In this document: positions 26,318 to 35,319 of the stretch, piece after piece | Numbering within the stretch: position 1 is the first letter of the stretch | Layout: the number at the start of each line of letters is the position of its first letter | Source of the DNA: Streptomyces akebiae | GTDB taxonomy: Bacteria > Actinomycetota > Actinomycetes > Streptomycetales > Streptomycetaceae | Direction: 5' to 3' | DNA: 64,000 nucleotides | NCBI RefSeq assembly: GCF_019599145.1 | Contig: NZ_CP080647.1 | Coordinates: 7,564,001-7,628,000 of the forward strand | The notes under the pieces: model-generated | Seen by the model: the letters and a program-made list of their open reading frames with translations, nothing else | Database searches by the model: none | What the model was told of the DNA's origin: nothing | Made by a program: the position numbers and the translations under genes

Positions 26318-27121
26318 ATGAGCGGTGTCATGAAGCGTATGGGGATGATCTTCCGCGCGAAGGCGAACAAGGCCCTTGACCGGGCCGAGGACCCGCGCGA
26401 AACCCTCGATTACTCGTATCAGAAGCAGCTGGAGCTGCTCCAGAAGGTGCGTCGAGGCGTGGCCGACGTCGCCACGTCCCGCAAGCGCCTGGAGCTTCAG
26501 CTCAACCAGCTCCAGTCCCAGTCCTCGAAGCTGGAGGACCAGGGCCGCAAGGCACTCGCGCTCGGTCGCGAGGACCTGGCCCGCGAGGCCCTGTCGCGCC
26601 GTGCCGCGCTGCAGCAGCAGGTGACGGACCTGGAGACGCAGCACTCCACCCTCCAGGGCGAGGAGGAGAAGCTCACCCTCGCCGCGCAGCGCCTGCAGGC
26701 CAAGGTCGATGCCTTCCGTACGAAGAAGGAGACGATCAAGGCCACGTACACCGCCGCCCAGGCCCAGACCAGGATCGGCGAGGCGTTCTCCGGCATCTCC
26801 GAGGAGATGGGCGACGTCGGTCTCGCCATCCAGCGCGCCGAGGACAAGACGGCCCAGCTCCAGGCCCGGGCCGGCGCCATCGACGAACTGCTCGCCTCCG
26901 GCGCCCTCGACGACCCGTCCGGGATGCACAAGGACGACATCCAGGCCGAGCTGGACCGCCTCTCCGGTGGTACGGACGTCGAGCTGGAGCTCCAGCGCAT
27001 GAAGGCGGAGCTGGCGGGCGGCCCGTCGTCCGCGCAGCAGCAGGCCATCGAGGGCGGCACCGGCCAGTCGGCGCCGCAGCAGCAGTCCCAGCACCAGGAC
27101 ACCCCGCGCTTCGACAAGTAA
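26318..27121 (+). CDS. pspA: Phage shock protein A (PspA/IM30/Vipp1 family)
   Basis: This 267-residue coiled-coil protein starts with an amphipathic helix (MSGVMKRMGMIFRAKANKALD), followed by the PspA helices: ELLQKVRRGVADVATSRKRL, a long central coiled coil about 60-150, and IGEAFSGISEEMGDVG. A Gln-rich tail follows. ESCRT-III-like PspA polymers bind stressed membrane and preserve integrity. It is followed after 28 bp by its pspAA partner. The ATG at 26318 has AAGGGGG upstream but rather distant; an internal ATG at 26330 is an alternative. Confidence 0.95.
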   Translation: MSGVMKRMGMIFRAKANKALDRAEDPRETLDYSYQKQLELLQKVRRGVADVATSRKRLELQLNQLQSQSSKLEDQGRKALALGREDLAREALSRRAALQQQVTDLETQHSTLQGEEEKLTLAAQRLQAKVDAFRTKKETIKATYTAAQAQTRIGEAFSGISEEMGDVGLAIQRAEDKTAQLQARAGAIDELLASGALDDPSGMHKDDIQAELDRLSGGTDVELELQRMKAELAGGPSSAQQQAIEGGTGQSAPQQQSQHQDTPRFDK

Positions 27122-27149
27122 GGGGACACTCGTCCCCGAGGAGGGCGAC

Positions 27150-27428
27150 ATGATCGTACGGATCATGGGGGAGGGGCAGGTGAGGCTGGACGACGTCCAC
27201 TTCGCCGAACTGAACAAGCTGGACGACGTACTCCTGGCGGAGATGGAGGGCGGCGACGGCCCGGGCTTCCGGCAGACCCTCCACGCCCTCCTGGACAAGG
27301 TCCGCGAACTGGGCACGCCCCTGCCCGACGACTCCCTGGAACCGTCCGAACTGATCCTCCCGGCGCCGGACGCGACGCTGGAGGAGGTCAGGCAGATGCT
27401 GAGCGACGACGGCCTGATCCCGGGGTGA
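27150..27428 (+). CDS. PspA-associated protein PspAA
   Basis: This 92-residue protein starts MIVRIMGEGQVRLDD and continues with the LNKLDDVLLAEMEGGDGPGF and LEPSELILPAPDATLEEVRQML blocks of the PspAA domain, which genomes place directly after pspA in actinobacteria and archaea. It probably modulates PspA assembly. GAGGAGGG precedes the ATG, and the 28-bp gap indicates an operon with pspA. Confidence 0.9.
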   Translation: MIVRIMGEGQVRLDDVHFAELNKLDDVLLAEMEGGDGPGFRQTLHALLDKVRELGTPLPDDSLEPSELILPAPDATLEEVRQMLSDDGLIPG

Positions 27429-27442
27429 CGACAGCCGGACAG

Positions 27443-27471
27443 CCCTGAAAGGGCCGCAGGCCTCTTTCAGG
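27443..27471 (+). terminator. Hairpin after pspAA
   Basis: CCCTGAAAG and CTTTCAGG form the outer stem, with an inner GGCC-type pairing. It begins 14 bp after the pspAA stop. Confidence 0.55.
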
Positions 27472-27578
27472 ACGGGCACGGGCGGCGGGGGCGACAACCT
27501 CAATCTCCGCCCGCCCCCCCCAAAGGCGCCGCCACCACCGGTTCCGCCCCCGGCAACCGCCCCGTACCGTAAACAGTC

Positions 27579-28820
27579 GTGAGCACCCTCCAGCGGGCCA
27601 GGACCTGGCTGACCGCGCATCCCCTCGCGCTGGACGCCGCCCTCGCCCTCGGCGTCCTCGTCGCGATGGTCGCCGGCGCCTTCGTCGACCCGAACGCCGC
27701 CCACGGTGAGAAATGGGGCGCCCGCACCCCCGACGCCCTCAGCATCGCGCTCATGGTGCCGGCCGCCGCCGTCCTCGTCGCCCGCCGCCGCGCCCCCATG
27801 GCCGTGCTGGCCGCGACCTGCGCCCTCACCCTCACCGAACTGGTGACGGGCGACCCGCGCGCCCCCGTCGCGATGTCCGCCGTCATCGCCCTCTACACCG
27901 TCGCCTCCGCCACCGACCGCCCCACCACCTGGCGCGTCGGCCTGCTCACGATGACCGTGCTGACGGGCACGGCCATGCTCGCCGGTCCGCTCCCCTGGTA
28001 CGCCCAGGAGAACATCGGCATCTTCGCCTGGACCGGCATGGCCGCCACGGCGGGGGACGCGGTCCGCAGCCGCCGCGCCTTCGTGCACGCCATCAGGGAG
28101 CGCGCCGAACGGGCCGAGCGGACGCGTGAGGAGGAGGCCCGACGCAGGGTCGCCGAGGAACGGCTGCGGATCGCCCGTGACCTGCACGATGTCGTCGCCC
28201 ACCACATCGCCCTCGTCAATGTGCAGGCCGGAGTCGCCGCGCACGTCATGGACAAGCGGCCCGACCAGGCCAAGGAGGCCCTCGCCCACGTCCGCGAGGC
28301 CAGCCGCTCCGCGCTGGGCGAACTCCGCGCCACGGTCGGCCTGCTGCGCCAGTCCGGCGACCCCGAGGCGCCCACCGAACCCGCCCCGGGCCTGGTCCGG
28401 CTCGACGAACTCGTCGGCACCTTCCACAGCGCGGGCCTCGCCGTCGAGGTGGTCCGCGCCGACGAGGGCGTGAGCCTGCCCGCCGCCGTCGACCTCGTCG
28501 CGTACCGGGTCATCCAGGAAGCCCTCACCAATGTGCACAAGCACGCGGGCGAGGCGGCGAAGGCCGAGGTCAGCGTCGTACGCGTCGGCCCGAACGTGGA
28601 GATCACCGTCCTCGACGACGGCGCCGGACAGCCGGCGAGGGACGACCAGGACGACGAGAACCGCGAGGGCGGCGGGCACGGTCTCCTCGGCATGCGCGAA
28701 CGCGTCGCCGCACTCGGCGGCACCCTCACCACCGGCCCCCGCTACGGCGGCGGCTTCCGTGTCCATGCGATCCTGCCGCTCAAGACCCGAACGACCACCG
28801 CGGAAGCCGTACGACCGTGA
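27579..28820 (+). CDS. NarL-type sensor histidine kinase
   Basis: The protein has 413 residues. About five N-terminal membrane segments (18-150), a linker coiled coil rich in Glu/Arg (about 170-200), HisKA_3 dimerisation with DLHDVVAHH (His203 is the phosphorylation site), and a HATPase_c domain (ALTNVHKHAGEAA, DDGAGQP, GHGLLGMRERV) are visible. No extracellular sensor domain of size is present, so it may sense the membrane itself. The GTG start has no ribosome site; TACCGT lies 8 bp upstream, suggesting a leaderless message. It pairs with the response regulator 57 bp downstream. Confidence 0.93.
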   Translation: MSTLQRARTWLTAHPLALDAALALGVLVAMVAGAFVDPNAAHGEKWGARTPDALSIALMVPAAAVLVARRRAPMAVLAATCALTLTELVTGDPRAPVAMSAVIALYTVASATDRPTTWRVGLLTMTVLTGTAMLAGPLPWYAQENIGIFAWTGMAATAGDAVRSRRAFVHAIRERAERAERTREEEARRRVAEERLRIARDLHDVVAHHIALVNVQAGVAAHVMDKRPDQAKEALAHVREASRSALGELRATVGLLRQSGDPEAPTEPAPGLVRLDELVGTFHSAGLAVEVVRADEGVSLPAAVDLVAYRVIQEALTNVHKHAGEAAKAEVSVVRVGPNVEITVLDDGAGQPARDDQDDENREGGGHGLLGMRERVAALGGTLTTGPRYGGGFRVHAILPLKTRTTTAEAVRP

Positions 28821-28877
28821 GCCGCACGGTCGAGGCGGCGGCCGTACGACCGTGACCAGCGCCCCGGGGGACCCCCT

Positions 28878-29567
28878 ATGACGATCCGCGTCCTGCTCGC
28901 CGACGACCAGGCGCTGCTGCGCAGCGCGTTCCGGGTGCTCGTCGACTCGGAGGCGGACATGGAGGTGGTGGGGGAGGCCTCGGACGGGGCGGAGGCGGTG
29001 CGGCTCGCGAAGGAGGAGCGGGCGGACGTCGTGCTGATGGACATCCGGATGCCCGGCACGGACGGACTGGCCGCCACCCGCATGATCAGCGCCGACCCGA
29101 CGCTCGCCCAGGTCCGCGTCGTCATCCTCACCACCTTCGAGGTCGACGACTACGTCGTCCAGTCGCTGCGCGCCGGCGCCTCCGGCTTCCTCGGCAAGGG
29201 CTCCGAGCCGGACGAACTGCTGAACGCGATCCGGGTGGCCGCCGGCGGAGAGGCACTGCTGTCGCCCACCGCCACCAAGGGCCTGATCGCCCGCTTCCTC
29301 GCCCAGCCCGACGATTCGGCCGACGGCGAGGGCGGAGCCGCCGCCCGCTCGGAGCGCCTCGCCACCCTGACCGGTCGCGAGCGGGAAGTGCTCGTCCAGG
29401 TCGCCGGCGGGCTCTCCAACGACGAGATCGCCGAGCGTCTGGAGGTGAGCCCGCTGACCGTGAAGACACACGTCAACCGGGCCATGGCGAAGCTCGGCGC
29501 CCGCGACCGGGCGCAACTGGTGGTCTTCGCGTACGAGTCGGGCCTGGTACGACCGAAGGTGGACTGA
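28878..29567 (+). CDS. NarL/FixJ-family response regulator
   Basis: This 229-residue protein has an N-terminal receiver with acidic pocket LLADDQ, phosphorylation site Asp55 in VLMDIRMPG and the conserved Thr in ILTTFEVDDY. A C-terminal LuxR-type helix-turn-helix follows (LTGREREVLVQVAGGLSNDEIAERL, TVKTHVNRAMAKL). It is the partner of the adjacent kinase. The next gene downstream is an RND exporter whose 5' region carries two dyads suitable as targets, so I infer control of export or envelope stress. Confidence 0.94.
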   Translation: MTIRVLLADDQALLRSAFRVLVDSEADMEVVGEASDGAEAVRLAKEERADVVLMDIRMPGTDGLAATRMISADPTLAQVRVVILTTFEVDDYVVQSLRAGASGFLGKGSEPDELLNAIRVAAGGEALLSPTATKGLIARFLAQPDDSADGEGGAAARSERLATLTGREREVLVQVAGGLSNDEIAERLEVSPLTVKTHVNRAMAKLGARDRAQLVVFAYESGLVRPKVD

Positions 29568-29581
29568 CAGCCGCCGGGGAC

Positions 29582-29597
29582 TACTCCACTCGGAGTA
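29582..29597. promoter_or_regulatory. Dyad TACTCC-N4-GGAGTA
   Basis: There is a perfect 6-bp inverted repeat 15 bp after the response-regulator stop and about 175 bp before the RND gene. Size and symmetry suit a LuxR-type response regulator dimer. A weak terminator is the alternative, though the stem is short. Confidence 0.4.
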
Positions 29598-29664
29598 TGC
29601 GCGGCATAAGGAAATGGCCCTGGGGAGCGAGGGAACAGGCACCCCCCATGGCCCAGGGTATGAG

Positions 29665-29676
29665 GTGAGCGCTCAC
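29665..29676. promoter_or_regulatory. 12-bp perfect palindrome upstream of RND gene
   Basis: GTGAGCGCTCAC lies 96 bp before the RND start, just after a possible -10 TATGAG (29659-29664). It would cover the transcription start, as expected for a repressor operator. Confidence 0.4.
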
Positions 29677-29771
29677 AACCGCTTCACACGGGCGACACAT
29701 GGGGGGATCCAAGCCGCATGTGGCATGGGCGTTCGTCACCCGCTCACGCCACAGAAGAGAGACCCTGACCC

Positions 29772-32700
29772 ATGTCCTGGCTGTCTCGGTTCAGCCTCGC
29801 ACAACGGGCCCTCGTCGGTCTGATGTCGATCATCGCGCTCGTCTTCGGGGCGATCGCGATACCCCAGCTCAAGCAGCAGCTGCTGCCCACCATCGAACTG
29901 CCCATGGTGTCCGTGCTCGCGCCCTACCAGGGTGCGTCCCCGGACGTGGTCGAGAAGCAGGTCGTCGAACCCATCGAGGACAGCCTCGAAGCCGTCGACG
30001 GCATCACGGGCGTCACCTCCACCGCCAGCGAGGGCAACGCCCTGATCATGGCGTCCTTCGACTACGGCCCCGGCACCGACCAGCTCGTCGCCGACGTCCA
30101 ACAGGCCGTCAACCGGGTCCGGGCGCAGCTGCCGGACGACGTGGACCCGCAGGTCATCGCGGGCTCGACGGACGACATGCCGACCGTCGTCCTCGCCGTC
30201 TCCGCGGGCCAGGACCAGCAGGCCCTCGCCGACCGGCTCGACCGGACCGTGGTGCCCACGCTTGAGGGCATCGACGGCGTCGGCCAGGTCACCGTCGACG
30301 GCGTACGGGACCTCCAGGTCACCGTCACCCCCGACGACGCGAAGCTGGCGAAGGCGGGCCTGAACACGATGGCCCTCTCCCAGGCGCTCCAGGCCGGCGG
30401 CGTCACCGTCCCCGCGGGCTCCTTCGACGAGGACGGCGCCAACCGCACCGTCCAGGTCGGCGGCGGCTACACCTCGCTGGAGCAGATCGAGAACCTGATG
30501 GTGCGCGGCGAGGGCGCCAAGAAGCCCGTACGCCTCGCCGACGTCGCCGCCGTCAAGGAGGAGCAGGCCAAGGCCGACTCCCTCACCCGCACGAACGGTG
30601 AGCCGAGCCTCGCGGTTATGGTCACCATGGACCGGAACGGCAGCGCGGTCGCCATCTCCGAGGCCGTCGAGGAGAAGCTGGCGGACATGCGCCGGGACCT
30701 CGGCTCCGGCGCCACCGTCACCGTGGTCAGCGACCAGGGCCCGGCGGTCTCCAAGTCCATCGACGGACTGACCACCGAGGGCGCCCTCGGTCTGGTCTTC
30801 GCGGTCCTGGTCATCCTGGTCTTCCTGGCGTCGATCCGCTCGACGCTGGTCACCGCGGTGTCCATCCCGCTGTCGGTGGTCCTGGCGCTGATCGTGCTGT
30901 GGACCCGCGACCTCTCCCTCAACATGCTCACCCTCGGCGCGCTGACCATCGCCATCGGCCGGGTCGTCGACGACTCGATCGTGGTGCTGGAGAACATCAA
31001 GCGCCACCTCGGCTACGGCGAGGAGCGCGAGGAGGCCATCCTCAAGGCGGTCCGCGAGGTCGCCGGCGCGGTCACCTCCTCCACCCTGACGACGGTCGCC
31101 GTCTTCCTCCCGATCGGCCTCACCGGCGGCATGGTCGGCGAGCTGTTCGGCAGCTTCTCGCTGACCGTGACGGCCGCCCTGCTGGCCTCCCTCCTGGTCT
31201 CGCTGACCGTGGTCCCGGTGCTGTCGTACTGGTTCCTGCGCGCCCCGAAGGGCACGCCCGAGGACGCCGACGAGGCGCGCCGCAAGGCCGAGGAGAAGGA
31301 GGCGAAGAGCCGTCTCCAGCGCTTCTACGTCCCCGTCCTGCGCTTCGCCACCCGCCGCAGGCTGACCAGCATCGCCATCGCGGCCGCCGTCCTGATCGGC
31401 ACGTTCGGCATGGCCCCGCTGCTGAAGACGAACTTCTTCGACCCCGGTGACCAGGAAGTCCTCAGCCTCAAGCAGGAGTTGAAGCCCGGCACCAGCCTCG
31501 CGGCGACCGACGAGCAGACCAGGAAGGTCGAGAAGCTGCTCGCCGACACCGAGGGGGTCAAGGACTACCAGGTCACCGTCGGCTCCTCCGGGTTCATGGC
31601 CGCCTTCGGCGGTGGCACCGACACCAACCAGGCCTCGTACAGCGTCATGCTGGACGACTCGGCCGACGCCGCCGGTGTCCAGGACACGATCGAGAAGGGC
31701 CTCGCCGGGCTCTCCGGGATCGGTACGACGACCGTCGCGGTCGGCGACGCCTTCGGCAGCCAGGACCTCAGCGTGGTCGTCAAGGCCGCGGACGGCGACG
31801 TCCTGCGCAAGGCCGCCGAGCAGGTCCGTGACGCCGTGTCGACCATGGACAACGTCACCGACGTCACCAGCGACCTCGCGCAGAGCGTGCCCCGCATCTC
31901 GGTGAAGGCCACCGACAAGGCGGCCGCGGCCGGCTTCGACGACCAGACCCTCGGCGCGGCCGTCGCCCAGGCCGTCCGCGGTACGACCAGCGGCCGGGCG
32001 ATCCTCGACGACACCGAGCGGGACGTCGTCATCAAGTCGGCGAAGCCCGCCGAGACCATCGAGGAGCTGCGGGACCTGCCGCTGGGCGCGGTGAAGCTGG
32101 GCGACATCGCGGACGTCGAGCTCGTGGACGGCCCGGTCTCCATGACCCGGATCGACGGCCAGCGGGCCGCGACGATCACGGCGAAGCCGAAGGGCGACAA
32201 CACCGGCGCGGTCAGCACCGACCTCACCGCCAAGCTGGACGCGATCAAGCTGCCCGAGGGCGCCACCGCCGACATCGGCGGCGTCTCCGAGGACCAGGAC
32301 GAGGCCTTCGCCTCCCTCGGCCTCGCGATGCTCGCGGCCATCGCGATCGTCTTCATGCTGCTCGTGGCCACCTTCCGGTCGCTGATCCAGCCGCTGATCC
32401 TGCTGGTCTCGATCCCGTTCGCGGCCACCGGCGCGATCGGCCTGCTGATCGTCACCGGCACGCCCATGGGTGTCCCCGCGATGATCGGCATGCTGATGCT
32501 GATCGGCATCGTGGTGACCAACGCGATCGTGCTGATCGACCTGATCAACCAGTACCGCCGCCAGGGCTACGGCACGGTCGAGGCGGTCATCAAGGGCGGC
32601 CGCCACCGCCTGCGTCCCATCCTGATGACGGCGCTGGCGACGATCTTCGCGCTGCTGCCCATGGCCCTCGGCATCACCGGTGAGGGCGGCTTCATCGCCC

Positions 32701-32906
32701 AGCCGCTGGCCGTGGTCGTCATCGGCGGCCTGATCACGTCGACACTGCTGACGCTCCTCCTGGTCCCGACCCTCTACACGATGATCGAGATCCGCAAGGA
32801 GCGCCGGGCCAAGAAGAAGGCCCTGAAGCGGGCGGGCACCGCGTCCGAGCCGACGAAGCCGGAGTCCGGCTCGGAGGCGGAGAAGCCGGAGCCCGCCGGG
32901 GTCTGA
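29772..32906 (+). CDS. RND-family efflux transporter
   Basis: The protein has 1044 residues, the usual size of AcrB/HAE-type pumps. It has two repeats of one plus five membrane helices with large extracytoplasmic loops (about 35-330 and 555-840). The proton-relay Asp pair on helix 4 is present (Asp400-Asp401 in GRVVDDSIVVLENI), and the second repeat has FATLL-type RND motifs (GIVVTNAIVLIDLINQYRRQG). No membrane fusion protein or outer-membrane channel is nearby, as expected in a monoderm. It probably exports lipids or amphiphiles. The Lys/Ala/Glu-rich tail is cytosolic. The upstream two-component genes are likely regulators. Confidence 0.93.
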   Translation: MSWLSRFSLAQRALVGLMSIIALVFGAIAIPQLKQQLLPTIELPMVSVLAPYQGASPDVVEKQVVEPIEDSLEAVDGITGVTSTASEGNALIMASFDYGPGTDQLVADVQQAVNRVRAQLPDDVDPQVIAGSTDDMPTVVLAVSAGQDQQALADRLDRTVVPTLEGIDGVGQVTVDGVRDLQVTVTPDDAKLAKAGLNTMALSQALQAGGVTVPAGSFDEDGANRTVQVGGGYTSLEQIENLMVRGEGAKKPVRLADVAAVKEEQAKADSLTRTNGEPSLAVMVTMDRNGSAVAISEAVEEKLADMRRDLGSGATVTVVSDQGPAVSKSIDGLTTEGALGLVFAVLVILVFLASIRSTLVTAVSIPLSVVLALIVLWTRDLSLNMLTLGALTIAIGRVVDDSIVVLENIKRHLGYGEEREEAILKAVREVAGAVTSSTLTTVAVFLPIGLTGGMVGELFGSFSLTVTAALLASLLVSLTVVPVLSYWFLRAPKGTPEDADEARRKAEEKEAKSRLQRFYVPVLRFATRRRLTSIAIAAAVLIGTFGMAPLLKTNFFDPGDQEVLSLKQELKPGTSLAATDEQTRKVEKLLADTEGVKDYQVTVGSSGFMAAFGGGTDTNQASYSVMLDDSADAAGVQDTIEKGLAGLSGIGTTTVAVGDAFGSQDLSVVVKAADGDVLRKAAEQVRDAVSTMDNVTDVTSDLAQSVPRISVKATDKAAAAGFDDQTLGAAVAQAVRGTTSGRAILDDTERDVVIKSAKPAETIEELRDLPLGAVKLGDIADVELVDGPVSMTRIDGQRAATITAKPKGDNTGAVSTDLTAKLDAIKLPEGATADIGGVSEDQDEAFASLGLAMLAAIAIVFMLLVATFRSLIQPLILLVSIPFAATGAIGLLIVTGTPMGVPAMIGMLMLIGIVVTNAIVLIDLINQYRRQGYGTVEAVIKGGRHRLRPILMTALATIFALLPMALGITGEGGFIAQPLAVVVIGGLITSTLLTLLLVPTLYTMIEIRKERRAKKKALKRAGTASEPTKPESGSEAEKPEPAGV

Positions 32907-33027
32907 CACCCCCGAAGGTCCAGGTCGGCCGGGTCGCGGAACCATGAGGGTCCGCGACCCGGCCGACCGTGCGTCGCCCTTACGTATCCTGTGCCTCGAA
33001 CTGCTTGTCGGGGGGAGGGACCTGGGC

Positions 33028-35280
33028 GTGCCGCTGCGCAGCGACGACCCGAGATCGGTCGGCGGGTACAAGGTGGTCGACCGGCTCGGCAACGGCGGCA
33101 TGGGCGTCGTCTACCGGGCGAGATCCCGCTCCGGCCGTGAGGTCGCCGTGAAGGTGGTGCACGCCCAGTACGCGCAGGACGCCGTCTTCCGCAGCCGGTT
33201 CCGCCAGGAGATCGAGGCCGTCCGCAAGGTCAGCGGCGCCTTCACCGCGGCGGTCGTGGACGCCGACCCGGAGGCGGAGCGCCCCTGGATGGCGACCCAG
33301 TACGTGCCCGGCCGCTCGCTCGCCCAGCGCATCCGCGACCGGGGCCCGCTCCACGACACCGAACTGCGCCCCCTGGCCCTGGGGCTCGTGGAGGCGCTGC
33401 GGGAGATCCACCGGGCCGGTGTGGTGCACCGGGATCTGAAGCCGGCCAACGTGCTGATGGCGGACGACGGCCCCCGGGTCATCGACTTCGGCATCTCGCG
33501 CGCGGCGGAGAACCTCTCCCTGACCGAGACCGGCCAGATGATCGGCACCCCGCCGTTCATGTCCCCGGAACAGCTCACCGACGCCCGTACGGCCGGCCCC
33601 GCCTCGGACGTGTTCTCGCTGGGGACGCTGCTGGTGTACGCCGTCACCGGGCGAGGTCCCTTCGACGCGGACAGCCCCTATCTGACGGCCTACCGGGTGA
33701 TCCACGACGAACCCGTGCTGGACGGTGTGGACCCGCGGCTGAGCACCGTACTGGCCCGCTGTCTGGCCAAGGAGGCCGCCGACCGGCCCGGACTCGACGA
33801 ACTGGCGCGGGAGTTCGAGGCGGCTCTGCCGGAGCCGGAGCCGGGAGCCCTGCCGGTGGTGACCCGGCGCGAGGAGGACGCTGCCGCCGTCACGGAGCTT
33901 CACCTCGGGACCGGGACGGGCCCGGAGCCGGACCCGCTCCCCGCCCGCCGACGCCGTCTTGGCCCTCTGCTCGCCGCCACTGGCACCGTCGGCGCGTTGG
34001 TCCTCGGGCTGACCGCCTATCTGCTGGGGCCGGGAGGCGCGGACACGACCGACACGGCGGCCCCCGCGCCGACCGCGACCTCCCGCTGGACGGCACCGCC
34101 CAGCGCCTGGAAACCCTGGCAGACGACGGTGTTCGCGAAGGCCGCGGCAGGCGCACGCCGACCGCTGTCCGCGGGGGACGGCAACGACGGCGGCGCTCCC
34201 TCCTGCCAGGTGCACGGGGGCGACGTCTACTGCGGTGGCGCGGGAGCCCTCCCGGTCCGCGTCGACGGCCGTACCGGAAGGACCGTCTGGCGCGCGGCCG
34301 TCGCACCGGCCACCACCGAGCGGGGGCTGTACCACGCCTCGGTCCTCGGTGTCCGGGACGGCGCCGTCCTCGTGCAGCAGTCCGTCTCCAGCGACCAACC
34401 CGTGGTGGACCCGGTCCATGTCGTCGCCCTCGACGCCGAGACCGGTGAGCGACTGTGGACCCGTCAGGTGGACCCCACCCATGTCTCCTCGGCCCTGGCC
34501 GGCGACCTCGTCCTCACCCCCGAACCCGACGGCGTGACGGTCACGGCCCGTTCGCCGCGCACGGGCGCCGAGCGCTGGTCCCTGCCGATGCCCGCCGGTC
34601 ACCTCTGTTCGTTCACCACGGCCGGAGCGGGCACGTACGCGCACTGCCGGCCGGTGACCCGGGACGCGAAGGCGGTGAACTCGGAATCCCGGGTCCTGGT
34701 CGTGGACCGCGCCGACGGCTCGGCCAGGACCGTGGAGGTGCCGCTGGACAGCATCCTCCTCGGCGTCAAGCAGGGCGACCTGGTCCTGGTCGTGGACGGC
34801 ACCGAGTACACCGACGCGACCCGCGGCGACGACCCGACGTACGACACGATCCTGCTCCTGGACCTGGAGACCGGGACCCGGGTGAACACGAGAACTGGCG
34901 AGGACGGGCGGGGCCGGGCGGCACTGGTGGGCGGCGTGCTGGTGTTCACCCGGTCCAGCGGCCAGGTGACCGGCGTGTCACCGCACACGGGCGAGCCGCT
35001 GTGGCGGACCAGGACCAGTCTGGAACGGCCGGGCGAGCCCGGGTACGACGCGTCCACGGGAACCCTCTACCTGGCAAGCGACACCGGCAGGGTCGCGGCG
35101 CTCGACAGGCTCAAGGGCACCCTGCTGTGGGAGACCCTGCCCCGCGCCACGCCGACCTGGTCCGTCCAGGGCGAGCCCCGGGTGCTGCCCCACACGGGAA
35201 CGCTGGCCGTGGCCGTCCCCGACGGCACCCTCTTCTCCCTCGACCCCGCTCACCCCCACCGGGAGCCCGTGTCGGGGTGA
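33028..35280 (+). CDS. Ser/Thr protein kinase with extracellular PQQ-type beta-propeller
   Basis: This 750-residue transmembrane kinase has an N-terminal Hanks-type domain (about 15-275) with LGNGGMGVVYRA P-loop, Lys42, HRDLKPAN (His134-Asp136) and DFG starting at Asp153. A linker of acidic residues follows, then one membrane segment (about 311-333). The extracellular part has repeated PQQ-like blades (VDGRTGRTVWRAAV, LDAETGERLWTRQV, RSPRTGAERWSLPM, VSPHTGEPLWRTRT). Such kinases sense a ligand outside and phosphorylate cytosolic targets. The GTG at 33028 is chosen for the GGGGGAGGGA ribosome site; an in-frame ATG at 32944 is less likely. Confidence 0.93.
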   Translation: MPLRSDDPRSVGGYKVVDRLGNGGMGVVYRARSRSGREVAVKVVHAQYAQDAVFRSRFRQEIEAVRKVSGAFTAAVVDADPEAERPWMATQYVPGRSLAQRIRDRGPLHDTELRPLALGLVEALREIHRAGVVHRDLKPANVLMADDGPRVIDFGISRAAENLSLTETGQMIGTPPFMSPEQLTDARTAGPASDVFSLGTLLVYAVTGRGPFDADSPYLTAYRVIHDEPVLDGVDPRLSTVLARCLAKEAADRPGLDELAREFEAALPEPEPGALPVVTRREEDAAAVTELHLGTGTGPEPDPLPARRRRLGPLLAATGTVGALVLGLTAYLLGPGGADTTDTAAPAPTATSRWTAPPSAWKPWQTTVFAKAAAGARRPLSAGDGNDGGAPSCQVHGGDVYCGGAGALPVRVDGRTGRTVWRAAVAPATTERGLYHASVLGVRDGAVLVQQSVSSDQPVVDPVHVVALDAETGERLWTRQVDPTHVSSALAGDLVLTPEPDGVTVTARSPRTGAERWSLPMPAGHLCSFTTAGAGTYAHCRPVTRDAKAVNSESRVLVVDRADGSARTVEVPLDSILLGVKQGDLVLVVDGTEYTDATRGDDPTYDTILLLDLETGTRVNTRTGEDGRGRAALVGGVLVFTRSSGQVTGVSPHTGEPLWRTRTSLERPGEPGYDASTGTLYLASDTGRVAALDRLKGTLLWETLPRATPTWSVQGEPRVLPHTGTLAVAVPDGTLFSLDPAHPHREPVSG

Positions 35281-35319
35281 GCGCGGGGCCGAGGCCCACG
35301 AAGAGGTGCCGGAGGAGGG

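Noticed and set aside
29736..33101. Very long leftward open frame opposite the RND gene
   Set aside because: It is a GC-rich antisense shadow with Arg/Asp/Gly-only composition; the forward strand encodes a clear transporter with proper motifs.
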